A DNA stretch of 64,000 bases from Mucilaginibacter rubeus (GTDB taxonomy: Bacteria > Bacteroidota > Bacteroidia > Sphingobacteriales > Sphingobacteriaceae), in contig NZ_BMKD01000007.1 of NCBI RefSeq assembly GCF_014643835.1, forward strand, positions 248,001 to 312,000, written 5' to 3'. The notes beneath the pieces are model-generated. The model did no database searches and was not told where the DNA came from. It worked only from the letters and a program-made list of their open reading frames with translations. The translations under genes were made by a program, and so were the position numbers. Positions 16,572-25,392 of the stretch are shown here, piece by piece (position 1 is the stretch's first letter; each line of letters begins with the position of its first letter).

Positions 16572-16910
16572 TTACATTTTGCCTGAGCTGTCTTTGCCCA
16601 TTTTGCCTTTACCCATTTTACTTTTTGACATTTTATCGTGGCTCATTTTATCCGAACCCATTTTGTCTGATGCCATTTTATCATGGCTCATTTTGTCCTT
16701 GCTCATTTTATCAGTACTCATTTTGCCTGAAGCCATTTTATCGTGGCTCATTTTGTCTTTGCTCATCTTGTCCTTTTTCATTTTACCGGTGTCGCTTAGC
16801 ATAACGGTATTATGCGCAGGATTTAATGTTTTAGCTTGTACATTCGCTGTAATGCCGGCAATAGCAAGGGTGGCGATAAGGGCGCCCGAAATAATTGATG
16901 TGATTTTCAT
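16572..16910 (-). CDS. pentapeptide MXKDX repeat secreted protein
   Basis: A 112-residue exported protein. A signal peptide starts at ATG 16910 (MKITSIISGALIATLAIAG, cleavage near VQA). The mature part is almost entirely a tandem five-residue repeat of the type K-M-[SAG]-x-D (KMSKD, KMSHD, KMASD, KMSTD), about 14 units, ending KMGKDSSGKM. This fits the 'pentapeptide MXKDX repeat' family, whose function is unknown. Met/His/Asp-rich repeats suggest metal binding, for example copper, but that is inference. The DNA repeat unit is 15 bp, so unit number may vary. An upstream in-frame ATG at 17015 would destroy the signal peptide. Confidence 0.82.
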   Translation of the reverse strand: MKITSIISGALIATLAIAGITANVQAKTLNPAHNTVMLSDTGKMKKDKMSKDKMSHDKMASGKMSTDKMSKDKMSHDKMASDKMGSDKMSHDKMSKSKMGKGKMGKDSSGKM

Positions 16911-17067
16911 GTTTGATTTTTTAGTTGGTATTTGCCGCTTAGTCGGGTTGATAAATGAAACCTTACAAAATATTTTCATTTTATTTAGAAAGCCATCCGA
17001 TAGGCTATCAATCAAAAAAATTCGTGAAATTCGTGCACACTCAATTCGACCACATTAAAGCTACTTT

Positions 17068-17394
17068 ATGGAGATCAGCCAGGCACAGCAACTTGTAGAT
17101 AACTGGATAAAAACAACCGGCATCAGGTATTTTAACGAACTTACCAATACCGCCATTTTAATGGAAGAGGTTGGCGAAGTAGCCCGGATCATGGCGAGGC
17201 AATACGGCGAGCAATCATTCAAAAAATCAGATACAGAAGTTAACCTGGCCGATGAAATGGCCGATGTACTTTTTGTACTTATTTGCCTGGCCAATCAAAC
17301 CGGCATCGACCTAACCGACGCCCTGGAAAAGAACATGGAAAAGAAAAGCATCCGAGATGCCGAACGGCATAAAAACAATGAAAAATTGAAATAA
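17068..17394 (+). CDS. MazG-like nucleotide pyrophosphohydrolase
   Basis: A 108-residue all-alpha NTP pyrophosphohydrolase of the MazG superfamily. The Mg-binding pattern is visible as MEEVGE near residue 32 and DEMADVLF near 62, the typical EExxE-(12-28)-ExxD layout. It hydrolyses (d)NTPs to monophosphate and pyrophosphate, cleaning non-canonical nucleotides. The length fits the single-domain type. It stands alone, with an AT-rich gap before the DUF4349 gene. Exact substrate cannot be told. Confidence 0.88.
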   Translation: MEISQAQQLVDNWIKTTGIRYFNELTNTAILMEEVGEVARIMARQYGEQSFKKSDTEVNLADEMADVLFVLICLANQTGIDLTDALEKNMEKKSIRDAERHKNNEKLK

Positions 17395-17510
17395 TCAAAA
17401 TTAAATTCTATAATTTTCGGTTAAGAAAAATTTAATTCCGTATAATTTTGATTTAATATAATTTAATAAGGCAAAAACCGTTTAATCTAAAACAATTAAA
17501 CAACCTTATT

Positions 17511-18389
17511 ATGAAAACCTATTTTATGCTGTCGGTAAGTTTTTTACTTGTACTGACATCCTGCGAACGTCAAAAAGAACAAAAAGCAACAATTGCCGAA
17601 GTGGCGTTAACGCCCGCTCCTCCTGCAGAAAAATCTGATATGGAAGCATTTAAAACCCCGGCAGTAGTTGACGATAAACACGTTTCTGCCAATACAACAA
17701 TTACCGACACCGCCAAAAAAATCATCAAGGAAGGAGATATCCGTTTTGAAACCGGTAATCCTAAGGCAGCTAGGCAAAACATTGTTTCGTCGCTCAAAAA
17801 ATTAGGCGGTTACCTTGCCGAAGAAAATGAGACCAACAGCGGCGAAACCAATCAAAAGGAATACAATCTCAAGATCAGGGTTCCCTCAAAAAACTTTGAT
17901 GCTTTTTTAAGTAGCTTAACTTCCAGTGCAGATCATATCGACTCCAAAAACATTCACATCAGGGATGTGACAACGCAATTCATCGACGTTAAGGCACAAA
18001 TCAACAATAACAAGCAGTTAGAGCAGCGTTATTTGCAGTTGGCTGCTAAAGCCACCAAAATGACCGACCTGCTGGCTATTGAAGATAAGCTTGCCGCTAT
18101 CCGTACCGAAATTGATTCGGCACAAGGGCAGTTGAACTATTTAAGCAGCCAGGTTAGTTACAGCTCGCTGGATATCAGCTTTTACACCAGGCAGGCCAAC
18201 CTGGTTAACAACGGCAACGGTTTTGGCTATAAGTTTGAAAACTCACTGAGCACCGGCTGGGACACCATGCAAAACATGTTTTTTTCAATAGTATCCCTGT
18301 GGCCTTTAATATTTGTTGCGTTAATTATTTACCTGTTAATCATCCGCTGGAAAAAACGAAGGAGAGCAAATGTGTTAACAGAGGCATAA
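17511..18389 (+). CDS. DUF4349 membrane lipoprotein
   Basis: A 292-residue protein with a lipoprotein signal (FLLVLTSCERQ) and a DUF4349 core: KIIKEGDIRFETGNPKAARQNI, then LKIRVPSKNFDAFLSSL, and a coiled-coil stretch (EQRYLQLAAKATKMTDLLAIEDKLAAI). It closes with one C-terminal transmembrane helix (FFSIVSLWPLIFVALIIYLLI) and a basic tail. It may thus be held in the inner membrane at both ends. Function is unknown; the family is widespread in envelope biology. The upstream 110 bp are very AT-rich and include a TAATTTTG element (17443-17450) resembling a Bacteroidota -7 box. Confidence 0.83.
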   Translation: MKTYFMLSVSFLLVLTSCERQKEQKATIAEVALTPAPPAEKSDMEAFKTPAVVDDKHVSANTTITDTAKKIIKEGDIRFETGNPKAARQNIVSSLKKLGGYLAEENETNSGETNQKEYNLKIRVPSKNFDAFLSSLTSSADHIDSKNIHIRDVTTQFIDVKAQINNNKQLEQRYLQLAAKATKMTDLLAIEDKLAAIRTEIDSAQGQLNYLSSQVSYSSLDISFYTRQANLVNNGNGFGYKFENSLSTGWDTMQNMFFSIVSLWPLIFVALIIYLLIIRWKKRRRANVLTEA

Positions 18390-18557
18390 AAAATATCGTT
18401 AAAGTTAACTTAATGTTTAAATTATAAAAAGGCTAATGCAAAAAGGTATTAGTTGATGAAGATTTAATTAAAAGGGTAGAAACTTTACTAAATTATTTAA
18501 TAAATGCTTGATAAGTAGAAATTTAACCCCTAATTTTAAGCACCTAATTAATTGATT

Positions 18558-18971
18558 ATGATCCGTGTACGGTCTAAAGTTGTACTGTTGGTTGCCCCCC
18601 ATGTAGTTGGCCTTGAGGTATTGCCTAATAACAAGGTTTTTAAACATATTTCAGCCATTCCGGCTATTTTTCCATCCATACACGATATCAAACCCAACCT
18701 GCTCATACTTGATTACGACTATCTTGTTCAGGACATCGAAAAGATCCTTCGCCGTTTAAGCGCAAACATTGCATACAAAAACATCAGGATTTGCTGCTAT
18801 AAAAATAAATGGCACTCCAAGGTTGATCCTTTCCTGAAAACATTAGGCGTTGACCATATTTTTTATGCTGAAGATATGCAGGACGAAGTCACCAGGAAAA
18901 GCGCATTTGACGCCATTGGCAACGTTATAATGGACGGGACGTTTTTTAATTTATTAAAGCCGGTACATTGA
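18558..18971 (+). CDS. degenerate receiver-like protein, hypothetical
   Basis: A 137-residue protein with alternating hydrophobic strands and helices like a response-regulator receiver (SKVVLLVAP, then NLLILDYDYL, IRICCYK and VDHIFYA). The Asp in LLILDYDY falls where the phospho-acceptor would be, but the acidic pair after strand 1 and the conserved Lys near the end are missing. It may be a phosphorylation-independent receiver or simply a similar fold. ATG 18558 is preferred over TTG 18552. It stands alone between AT-rich gaps. Function unknown. Confidence 0.6.
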   Translation: MIRVRSKVVLLVAPHVVGLEVLPNNKVFKHISAIPAIFPSIHDIKPNLLILDYDYLVQDIEKILRRLSANIAYKNIRICCYKNKWHSKVDPFLKTLGVDHIFYAEDMQDEVTRKSAFDAIGNVIMDGTFFNLLKPVH

Positions 18972-19114
18972 TCGCCCGTTTCTCTTAGATATCATTGCAA
19001 GCGCAGCATGGTAATGACATGTTTTTATTCTTATATCATGGCTCTTGCCATCCGATTTTTAATGTCCTGCCTCTTGATCTCTTGTTTCCTGATCCTTGAT
19101 CTTTTGTCTCTCCC

Positions 19115-19900
19115 TTAAACAACCACATCTCCCTCAAAAACCCTTTCAGCAGGGCCTTCTAAAAAAATGTCTGTAAAAGTTTTGCCATCATAATCAAAAC
19201 GGATATTGAGGTTGCCCCCCAATACTCTTATAGGTGTGGTAATATGCCCGGTTTGCTGTTTGTGCTGCGCCATGGCCAGCGCAACGGCAGTTACGCCCGT
19301 TCCGCAGGCAAAGGTCTCATCCTCTACCCCACGCTCAAATGTGCGTACAAAGTAGCCCTCTTTCATTGGTTCAACAAAATTTACATTAATGCCATTTTTG
19401 CGATAAGTGGCATTATTGCGGATAGCGTGGCCTTCCTGGTAAACATTGCGTTGTTCAAGCCCGTCAACCAGCTTTACGTAATGTGGCGAGCCGGTGTTGA
19501 GCACATAAGCATCGGCATCGGTATTAACTTCGTTTACATCAATCATTTGCAGGCTTACCCAATCGCCTTCGTCTGAAATTTTGGCATAATGGGGGCCGTC
19601 TACTGCCAAAAATTCGGTTTCCGATTCAATAACGCCTAAAAATTTGGCAAAGGCCACAATACAGCGCCCGCCGTTGCCGCACATGCTGCTCGGCTGGCCG
19701 TCGGCATTGTAATAAATCATCTCAAAATCGTATCCGTCTTTGTTTTGCAATAGCATCAAACCATCACCCCCGATTCCGAAACGACGATCGCACAGTCCCG
19801 AAATCAGCTTAGGGTTATGATGATCAACGCTGTTATCGCGGTTATCAATCAAAATAAAATCATTGCCTGCGCCCTGGTATTTATAAAAATGTATCTTCAC
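19115..19900 (-). CDS. dapF: diaminopimelate epimerase
   Basis: A 261-residue enzyme converting LL- to meso-diaminopimelate for lysine and peptidoglycan synthesis in the cytoplasm. Both catalytic cysteines are present: Cys74 in SSMCGNGGRC and Cys199 in FACGTGVTAVAL. The GAGNDFILID motif near the N-terminus is a hallmark. The start is GTG at 19900, giving MKIHFYKYQGAGNDF; an upstream in-frame extension to 19954 has no family support. Length is close to the normal ~270. Single-copy housekeeping gene, apparently monocistronic and divergent from the htrA-like gene. Confidence 0.96.
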   Translation of the reverse strand: MKIHFYKYQGAGNDFILIDNRDNSVDHHNPKLISGLCDRRFGIGGDGLMLLQNKDGYDFEMIYYNADGQPSSMCGNGGRCIVAFAKFLGVIESETEFLAVDGPHYAKISDEGDWVSLQMIDVNEVNTDADAYVLNTGSPHYVKLVDGLEQRNVYQEGHAIRNNATYRKNGINVNFVEPMKEGYFVRTFERGVEDETFACGTGVTAVALAMAQHKQQTGHITTPIRVLGGNLNIRFDYDGKTFTDIFLEGPAERVFEGDVVV

Positions 19901-20013
19901 AATTATCCTGTTAATATCAGCCCCTTTAGTCTTCAACAAAACCCGTGCTAACAATTAAAATAGCCGGTGTTTATCTATTTAACAAATTTTAACAAAAAAC
20001 GGGATAACTAATC

Positions 20014-20046
20014 ATTGATTATCTCGTCTATATGGTATTAAATTTG
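20014..20046 (+). promoter_or_regulatory. possible Bacteroidota-type promoter for the HtrA gene
   Basis: TTG at 20015-20017 and TAAATTTG at 20039-20046 are spaced 21 bp apart, resembling the TTTG / TAnnTTTG (-33/-7) promoter pattern of Bacteroidota. It is 45 bp upstream of the start codon. Assigned by eye only. Confidence 0.35.
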
Positions 20047-20091
20047 ATCTGTAAAATAAGTAAACTTAATAATAAGAAAGGCAAATAATAA

Positions 20092-21621
20092 ATGAAAAAG
20101 ATTGGTTTAACACTATTAACCGCTTTTGTTGGAGGTGCGATGGCCTTAGGAGTATATAAGGTTATCGAAAACAAATACTCCGACAACCTGAGCTTTGAAG
20201 ACAAGCAAAAGGTATATTTTACGAGCAACCCGTCCACCCCGGTTTCATCAACCGGTGACCTTGATTTTACCCAGGCAGCGGCTGCAGCAACCCCGGCGGT
20301 GGTTTACATCCGCACAACCTATACTAACAAAGGCAGCGGCGGACAGGACCAGCTGGAGCAAATGTTTGGTGATATGTTTGGTCAGCGGGTTCGTCCGCAA
20401 GGCCCACAGATGGCATCAGGCTCTGGTGTTATCATTTCGCCCGATGGCTACATTGTAACCAACAACCACGTGGTTGAAAAGGCCGATAAAATTACCGTTG
20501 CTACCAATGATCACCGTACTTTCAGCGCCAAAGTTATCGGCACCGACCCAAGTACAGATCTTGCCCTCATTAAAGTTAGCGCTAACAACCTGCCAATTGT
20601 AAAATTAGGTAACAGCGACGACGCTAAAGTTGGCGAATGGGTTTTAGCTGTAGGCAACCCTTTTAACTTAACATCAACCGTTACAGCCGGTATCATCAGC
20701 GCCAAAGGCCGTAACATTGGTATTATTGGCAGCGAAAACAATGATGACGATAACCCGTTTGGCCGTACCCGCAACCAGTCGACTCCTAAGCTGAACAAAG
20801 CTATAGAGTCGTTCATCCAAACCGATGCGGCTATTAACCCTGGCAATAGCGGCGGTGCCCTGGTGAACACCCGTGGCGAACTGATTGGTATTAACGCCGC
20901 TATCGCTTCGCACACCGGTTCATACGAAGGCTACGGCTTTGCCATCCCGGTTAACCTGGCTAAAAAAGTACTGAACGATATCAAGAAATTCGGTACAGTA
21001 AAACGCGGTTTTGTGGGTGTAACCTTCACCGAACTTAACCCGGACGTAGCCCAAAAACTCGACGTAACAACCACCAACGGTTTATACGTGAACGACCTTG
21101 TACCGGGCGGCGGTGCCGAGCAGGCAGGCTTACGCAAAGGCGACATCATTGTTAAGGTTGAAGGTCAGCCGGTTTATGAATCATCTGATCTGCAGGAACG
21201 TGTAGGCCGTTTACAGCCCGGCGATAAGATCAATATTACTGTGCTGCGTGATGGCAAGGACAAAGATTTCGCGGTAACGCTCAAAGGCGATGCCGTGGCG
21301 CCATCAAACCGCATAGCAGCGTCTAAATCGGCCGAAGAGCTGTTTAACAAACTGGGCGCAAGCTTCCACGCTTTAACTCCTGCCGAAAAGAACAGGCTGC
21401 ATGTTAACGCAGGTGTACTGGTTACCCAGGTACGTGAAGGTGGTTTATTTGACGCTGCCGAAATACCTGAAGGCGTTGTGATCACCAGTATTAACAAACT
21501 GCCGATCAGCAGTATCGAAGATATTGACAAGGCAATTGTAAAACCTATCCAGGGCAATATCATTATTGCCGGGATCTACCCCGATGGTTCGCACTTCAGC
21601 AGCGCGTTCCCGGCTCAATAA
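20092..21621 (+). CDS. periplasmic serine endoprotease, HtrA/DegP (Do) family
   Basis: A 509-residue envelope protease and chaperone that degrades misfolded proteins. An N-terminal hydrophobic segment (residues 4-22) exports or anchors it. The trypsin-like triad is His126 (VTNNHVV), Asp156 (STDLALIKV) and Ser253 (NPGNSGGAL). Two PDZ domains follow (about 300-395 and 410-505). The length matches Bacteroidota DegQ/DegP homologues. It diverges from dapF and is followed by a terminator at 21649. Heat or envelope stress regulation is usual for the family but no specific operator was seen. Confidence 0.95.
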   Translation: MKKIGLTLLTAFVGGAMALGVYKVIENKYSDNLSFEDKQKVYFTSNPSTPVSSTGDLDFTQAAAAATPAVVYIRTTYTNKGSGGQDQLEQMFGDMFGQRVRPQGPQMASGSGVIISPDGYIVTNNHVVEKADKITVATNDHRTFSAKVIGTDPSTDLALIKVSANNLPIVKLGNSDDAKVGEWVLAVGNPFNLTSTVTAGIISAKGRNIGIIGSENNDDDNPFGRTRNQSTPKLNKAIESFIQTDAAINPGNSGGALVNTRGELIGINAAIASHTGSYEGYGFAIPVNLAKKVLNDIKKFGTVKRGFVGVTFTELNPDVAQKLDVTTTNGLYVNDLVPGGGAEQAGLRKGDIIVKVEGQPVYESSDLQERVGRLQPGDKINITVLRDGKDKDFAVTLKGDAVAPSNRIAASKSAEELFNKLGASFHALTPAEKNRLHVNAGVLVTQVREGGLFDAAEIPEGVVITSINKLPISSIEDIDKAIVKPIQGNIIIAGIYPDGSHFSSAFPAQ

Positions 21622-21648
21622 GCTTTTTTTAAGTGATTTTGCATAAGG

Positions 21649-21686
21649 AAGCTCCGGTCTCTTTTGAGATTGGGGCTTTCTTTTTA
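21649..21686 (+). terminator. rho-independent terminator after htrA
   Basis: AAGCTCCGGTCTC, loop TTTT, GAGATTGGGGCTT with G-T pairs, followed by TCTTTTT. Confidence 0.75.
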
Positions 21687-21734
21687 TGGAGAATTTTCGG
21701 GACTTAGAAGGGCTTTTGTTCGCCCTAAAACTAT

Positions 21735-23489
21735 TTAAAACAAATTAACCCCAAAGCTCCATCCAACCCAACCGCTCCAATTCCTGTTATCACGGATAAA
21801 AGAATAATGCAGGTCCCGCGCATAGGCGTAACCATCTACCGGGGTGCGCTGGTCGGAATAAAGGAAATTTAACGATGGCCCTGCGAAAATGGAAAACTTG
21901 CGGCTTACTTTATAAGTAAAATCAAGGTTGAACTTGTTAAGCTGATTGGTTTTTAACCAGGTACCCTGGTACAGGTAACTTGAACCAATTTCGGTGTTGA
22001 TAGCCAGGTGCTGCCCCAGTCCAAACTCCCGCCCGAAACCCAAACCAAATGAATATAATTTACTGTTGTCATCAACCCGCATACCACCCTGCCAAATGGT
22101 GTACAGTTTGCCGTTGCCATTTTTAAAGGCGAGGTTGATATTTTGAGTTTCGTTAGTGGAGATAGCGAGCTTATGGTAACCGCTGTTGATAATATTCAAC
22201 AGCCCGATACTAAATCCCGAAGAAGTATCGGCTATGTTTACCAGCGCCAGTTGAACACCGGTGAGATGTTTGGCATAGTTAAACAATCCCGCCACCTGCA
22301 AGCCGCCAAACTTTTGCTGTGCTATATTACCAATCCCACCCAGTTGTAACGCGTCTGAATTTTTGCCTGCAATATTGCCTATCGCCCCTAACTGAATGCC
22401 CCTGACTGATCCGCGGGTATGGTTGTAAAGGGCTGACAACTGCAAACCATTCATGTTTTGTTTTACGCTGTTATGGAGCAGGGCCAGCTGAATGCCCCGC
22501 ACGTTACCCAGCACGTTATTGTACATGCCGCCAAGCTGAATACCATTTACTGAGCCGCCCACCACATTAAAGATCCCGGCTATTTGTACCGCACCAACAT
22601 CGCCTTTATCTAAATTGAAAATAATGCCCATTTCAAAGCCATCAACCCCGGCATTATAGCCGCCCACAGCATTGAGGGAAACCACATTCACTACCTGTCC
22701 GCTGAAGTTGCCGTGAGTGCTTACGCCCGGTATGGCCGAAGCCTGGAAGGGGGCTTGTGCAATCAAACCGCCGAGGTTGGCCGCCTGGACCTGCTGTTTG
22801 GTGGAAAGGAACAACCTGCCCAGCGAAGTATTTTCGACACCCGAATAATCGTCGCTAAGGATATACCCCAGCAGGCTGCGTTTTTTCTTCAGGGTGGTGT
22901 CGGTGCTTCTTACGTTAACATCTGTTAAAAAAGTAACCGTAGTATCCTTATAAAATTCCCGGCTGATGGTGAGGGTGATCGGCTGGCCTTCGTTATGCAG
23001 GCTAATATCAAAATGACCTTCCTTATCGGTCAGTACCGATTGCAATTGCTCGTGCGAGTATACACTGGCATTGGGCAGGCTATGGCCGGTTTGCTCGTCG
23101 GTTACGATACCGCTGATGTTGTAATTGTCGCCATCGGTAGCGGCTTTATCTGTAACTATAGTGAGTTGAAGGGGCGCATATCTCAGAATAATAAAATTCT
23201 TCGATTCGCGGTACTCAAAGCGATAGCGAAGCATGTGGTCAAGCACTTCTTTAATCGTCCAGTTATCAGCATTGATCGTAACCAGACTGTCGGTTTTTAC
23301 AATGTTGCTGTTGTACGAAAAGTAGAAGTTGCCTTTTTGTTCGATGGTTTTAAGCACCGTGCCCAGTCGCATTTCGGTTACATGGACGGATATGTTTTTG
23401 GAAAGGATGGAATCGGCACGAGCGGTTAGGGCTGTGAGGAGCAGCAGGCAGATGGTATAGTTTAGGTAACGATGTAGTTTATACAACAT
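21735..23489 (-). CDS. STN + CarboxypepD_reg + GxQLxxxN surface-repeat protein
   Basis: A 584-residue exported protein. The signal peptide ends near TARADS (residue 25). An STN domain (about 30-105) follows, the type that contacts FecR-like anti-sigma factors; then a carboxypeptidase-regulatory sandwich (about 125-200). About nine ~16-residue repeats come next (290-440), with the pattern G-[IL]-Q-L-[GA]-x-[ILM]-x-N, for example VNGIQLGGMYN and VRGIQLGAIGN. The end looks like outer-membrane strands finishing in Phe. The repeats resemble LA_2272-type surface repeats (from memory). It sits downstream of the FecR and sigma genes, where a TonB receptor would normally be, so it may be the surface sensor or output. 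Confidence 0.8.
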   Translation of the reverse strand: MLYKLHRYLNYTICLLLLTALTARADSILSKNISVHVTEMRLGTVLKTIEQKGNFYFSYNSNIVKTDSLVTINADNWTIKEVLDHMLRYRFEYRESKNFIILRYAPLQLTIVTDKAATDGDNYNISGIVTDEQTGHSLPNASVYSHEQLQSVLTDKEGHFDISLHNEGQPITLTISREFYKDTTVTFLTDVNVRSTDTTLKKKRSLLGYILSDDYSGVENTSLGRLFLSTKQQVQAANLGGLIAQAPFQASAIPGVSTHGNFSGQVVNVVSLNAVGGYNAGVDGFEMGIIFNLDKGDVGAVQIAGIFNVVGGSVNGIQLGGMYNNVLGNVRGIQLALLHNSVKQNMNGLQLSALYNHTRGSVRGIQLGAIGNIAGKNSDALQLGGIGNIAQQKFGGLQVAGLFNYAKHLTGVQLALVNIADTSSGFSIGLLNIINSGYHKLAISTNETQNINLAFKNGNGKLYTIWQGGMRVDDNSKLYSFGLGFGREFGLGQHLAINTEIGSSYLYQGTWLKTNQLNKFNLDFTYKVSRKFSIFAGPSLNFLYSDQRTPVDGYAYARDLHYSFIRDNRNWSGWVGWSFGVNLF

Positions 23490-23514
23490 AAAAAATCTAA
23501 CGTGTATATTAAGT

Positions 23515-23562
23515 TATGTCATTGCGAGTGAAGCGTGGCAATCCCGTAGCAATTATTCCACC
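23515..23562. repeat. partial TGTCATTGCGAG repeat
   Basis: TGTCATTGCGAGTGAAGCGTGGCAATC is a half-copy of the element at 46021-46104. It lies just upstream of the STN gene start. Confidence 0.6.
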
Positions 23563-23594
23563 ACATCATTGCCTTGACGGCTTCCAAACGGGCT

Positions 23595-23664
23595 GTCATG
23601 CTGAGCCTGTCGAAGTATGGCGGGCAGGCCTCTGCGCACGAGTCTTCGACAGGCTCAGACTGAC
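23595..23664. repeat. 70 bp CTGAGCCTGTCGAAG palindromic repeat, copy 1
   Basis: GTCATGCTGAGCCTGTCGAAG and CTTCGACAGGCTCAGACTGAC form long complementary arms around GGCAGGCCTCTGCGC. Copies of the same 70 bp length are at 32201 and 49481. The gap holds no gene. Confidence 0.9.
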
Positions 23665-23741
23665 AGGCCCTCTTTGTCATTTCACCTTCAGAGGCCCCGG
23701 ATTTAAATCACTCAGCATGACAGCGCACCATATACAATCCC

Positions 23742-24734
23742 TTACCTCAACACAATCCCCTTTTTCCCGCGCTCCACTTTGATCTTGAACGTTTCGGAGA
23801 TCACTAGCAGCACCTGATCTAACGACTGATCTTTAAACACAGTAGTAATAGGCAGGTTGGCAATGGCTTTATTGCCGATAACAATGTGCGCCCCGTACAC
23901 TTCGTTTAATGAACCTACCAGCTCATTTAGCGGGGTTTCATCGCAAACCAGTTCATGGGTTGCATAGTAGTTATATAAACGCCCTTTGATGCTTTCTTTA
24001 GCCTGCAGGCCATCTTTGCCGGTAACCAACACCTTTTCGCCGGGGTTAAGGTTTACGCTTTTTTTCTTTTCGCTTACGTTAACTATGCCCGTTTCAACAA
24101 TAACCTGCGTTTTGCCGTCGCGGCTCTTTATATTGAATGACGTGCCAACCACCCTAACCGTTACACCGTTCACCCTAATTATAAAAGGTTTGGTTTTATC
24201 GGGCGTTACTTTAAAAAAAGCCTCGCCCAGCATAGTCACCGGGCGGATCTTGCCGGTAAACTTTTCGGGGTAAATAAGCGTACTGTGGCTATTCAACGTA
24301 ACTACCGACCCATCGGGCAGGGTTTGCGCGCGGGTTTTAGCTTCACTGTTTATCCTGACGAAAGCAATATTCCGGTTATCATAATAGTGGCTGATGGTTA
24401 ACCAGGCCACCGTGCAAATCAGCAATAGCGATGCCGCTATACCTATCCACCAGCTGGTTTTCATTTTGCGCTCCCGGGCGGGTTGAGTTGGCGTTGTGAC
24501 TGTATTGCTGATCCTTTTCTGCAGCCGGAGATAGGCGGCATCCTCATCCAAATTTTTAGTAGAAGCAATTTGCCGGCTTTCATCCCAGATCAGTTTAAAA
24601 TTATCATACTCCTGCCTGTTAGCCGGCGAAGCGGCAATCCAGTTCTGTATAGCCTCCACCTCGGCGGGCGTAGCTTCGCCAACCAGGTATTTCACCAGCA
24701 AATCATCATCTATAGGCATACCGGTATAGCTCAT
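23742..24734 (-). CDS. FecR-family anti-sigma/sigma regulator
   Basis: A 330-residue inner-membrane regulator. The cytoplasmic N-terminal part (LLVKYLVGEATPAEVEAIQNW) matches the FecR anti-sigma motif. One membrane helix (WWIGIAASLLLICTVAWLTI) is near residue 100, followed by the periplasmic FecR domain (LPDGSVVTLNSHSTLIYPEKF) and a C-terminal STN-like region. The start at 24734 overlaps the sigma factor stop (ATGA). FecR proteins relay a signal from an outer-membrane STN-bearing protein to the sigma factor. Here the partner is probably the surface-repeat protein downstream. Confidence 0.93.
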   Translation of the reverse strand: MSYTGMPIDDDLLVKYLVGEATPAEVEAIQNWIAASPANRQEYDNFKLIWDESRQIASTKNLDEDAAYLRLQKRISNTVTTPTQPARERKMKTSWWIGIAASLLLICTVAWLTISHYYDNRNIAFVRINSEAKTRAQTLPDGSVVTLNSHSTLIYPEKFTGKIRPVTMLGEAFFKVTPDKTKPFIIRVNGVTVRVVGTSFNIKSRDGKTQVIVETGIVNVSEKKKSVNLNPGEKVLVTGKDGLQAKESIKGRLYNYYATHELVCDETPLNELVGSLNEVYGAHIVIGNKAIANLPITTVFKDQSLDQVLLVISETFKIKVERGKKGIVLR

Positions 24735-25369
24735 ACAAACCAATTAATAAATAACAATAAAATAATGGGTAAAAACTCGGCCAGTTTTTGGCGCATTACC
24801 CGCAGCGCTTTGCCCATCTGGTTTTCGATGGTTTTGATCGAGAGACCCATTTGATCCGCAATTTGCTGGTATTTCAACTGCTCAAACCTGCTGAGCTGAA
24901 AAATGATGCGGCATTGCTCGGGCAGTTCGCTCAGGGCTTTTTCAATGTGCTTCTGCAGCTCGGCCGTGAGCAGTTTTTTTGAGGCCAGTTCATCGCTGCC
25001 AACCTGTTCCATTTCATCGGCATAATAAACGCCGAAATTGGCGCGTACCTTCTGATGTTTCAAATAATTCAGGCTTTCGTTATGTACAGAGCGGCACAGG
25101 TAGGCCTTGATACTGCCCTCGGTTTTAAGCAGATCGCGTTTTTCCCAAATGCGGCAAAATACGTTTTGTACTACCTCTTCGGCCATTTCATCATCCTTTA
25201 AAAAAGTGAAGGCATAGGCGTGCAGACTTTTAAAGTGATCTTTAAAAAGCCGCTCAAAAGCTTTCTGGCTTCCCTGTTTAATTAAACCAATGGCCGTGCT
25301 ATCGCTGTATTCCACTTTTAAGGTGTAGATGTTAGCGCTAAAGATAGCTTGTTTGGCCGTTAAATTCAT
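24731..25369 (-). CDS. ECF-type RNA polymerase sigma-70 factor
   Basis: A 212-residue ECF sigma factor of the Bacteroidota FecI-like type. Region 2 is seen as FKSLHAYAFTFLKDDEMAEEVVQNVFCRIWEKRD, here cited by its position, residues 45-80. Region 4 has the helix-turn-helix YQQIADQMGLSIKTIENQMG. The C-terminus adds a short hydrophobic tail (FLPIILLLFINWFV). ATG 25369 is chosen over TTG 25378. It is translationally coupled to the FecR gene and forms a cell-surface signalling set with it and the STN protein. Confidence 0.94.
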   Translation of the reverse strand: MNLTAKQAIFSANIYTLKVEYSDSTAIGLIKQGSQKAFERLFKDHFKSLHAYAFTFLKDDEMAEEVVQNVFCRIWEKRDLLKTEGSIKAYLCRSVHNESLNYLKHQKVRANFGVYYADEMEQVGSDELASKKLLTAELQKHIEKALSELPEQCRIIFQLSRFEQLKYQQIADQMGLSIKTIENQMGKALRVMRQKLAEFLPIILLLFINWFV

Positions 25370-25392
25370 AGTACCCAAATGTTAAAAATCAA

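Noticed and set aside
16577-16790. Tandem repeats that could suggest a CRISPR array
   Set aside because: Units are 15 bp, contiguous with no spacers, and encode a protein repeat.
16579-17058. Long + strand open frame rich in Ile/Leu/Pro opposite the MXKDX gene
   Set aside because: It is the reverse complement of the 15 bp repeat array; the - strand version has a proper signal peptide and known repeat type.
23516-23782. + strand open frame of 88 codons
   Set aside because: It is made of the TGTCATTGCGAG and 70 bp repeats and runs into the FecR gene end.
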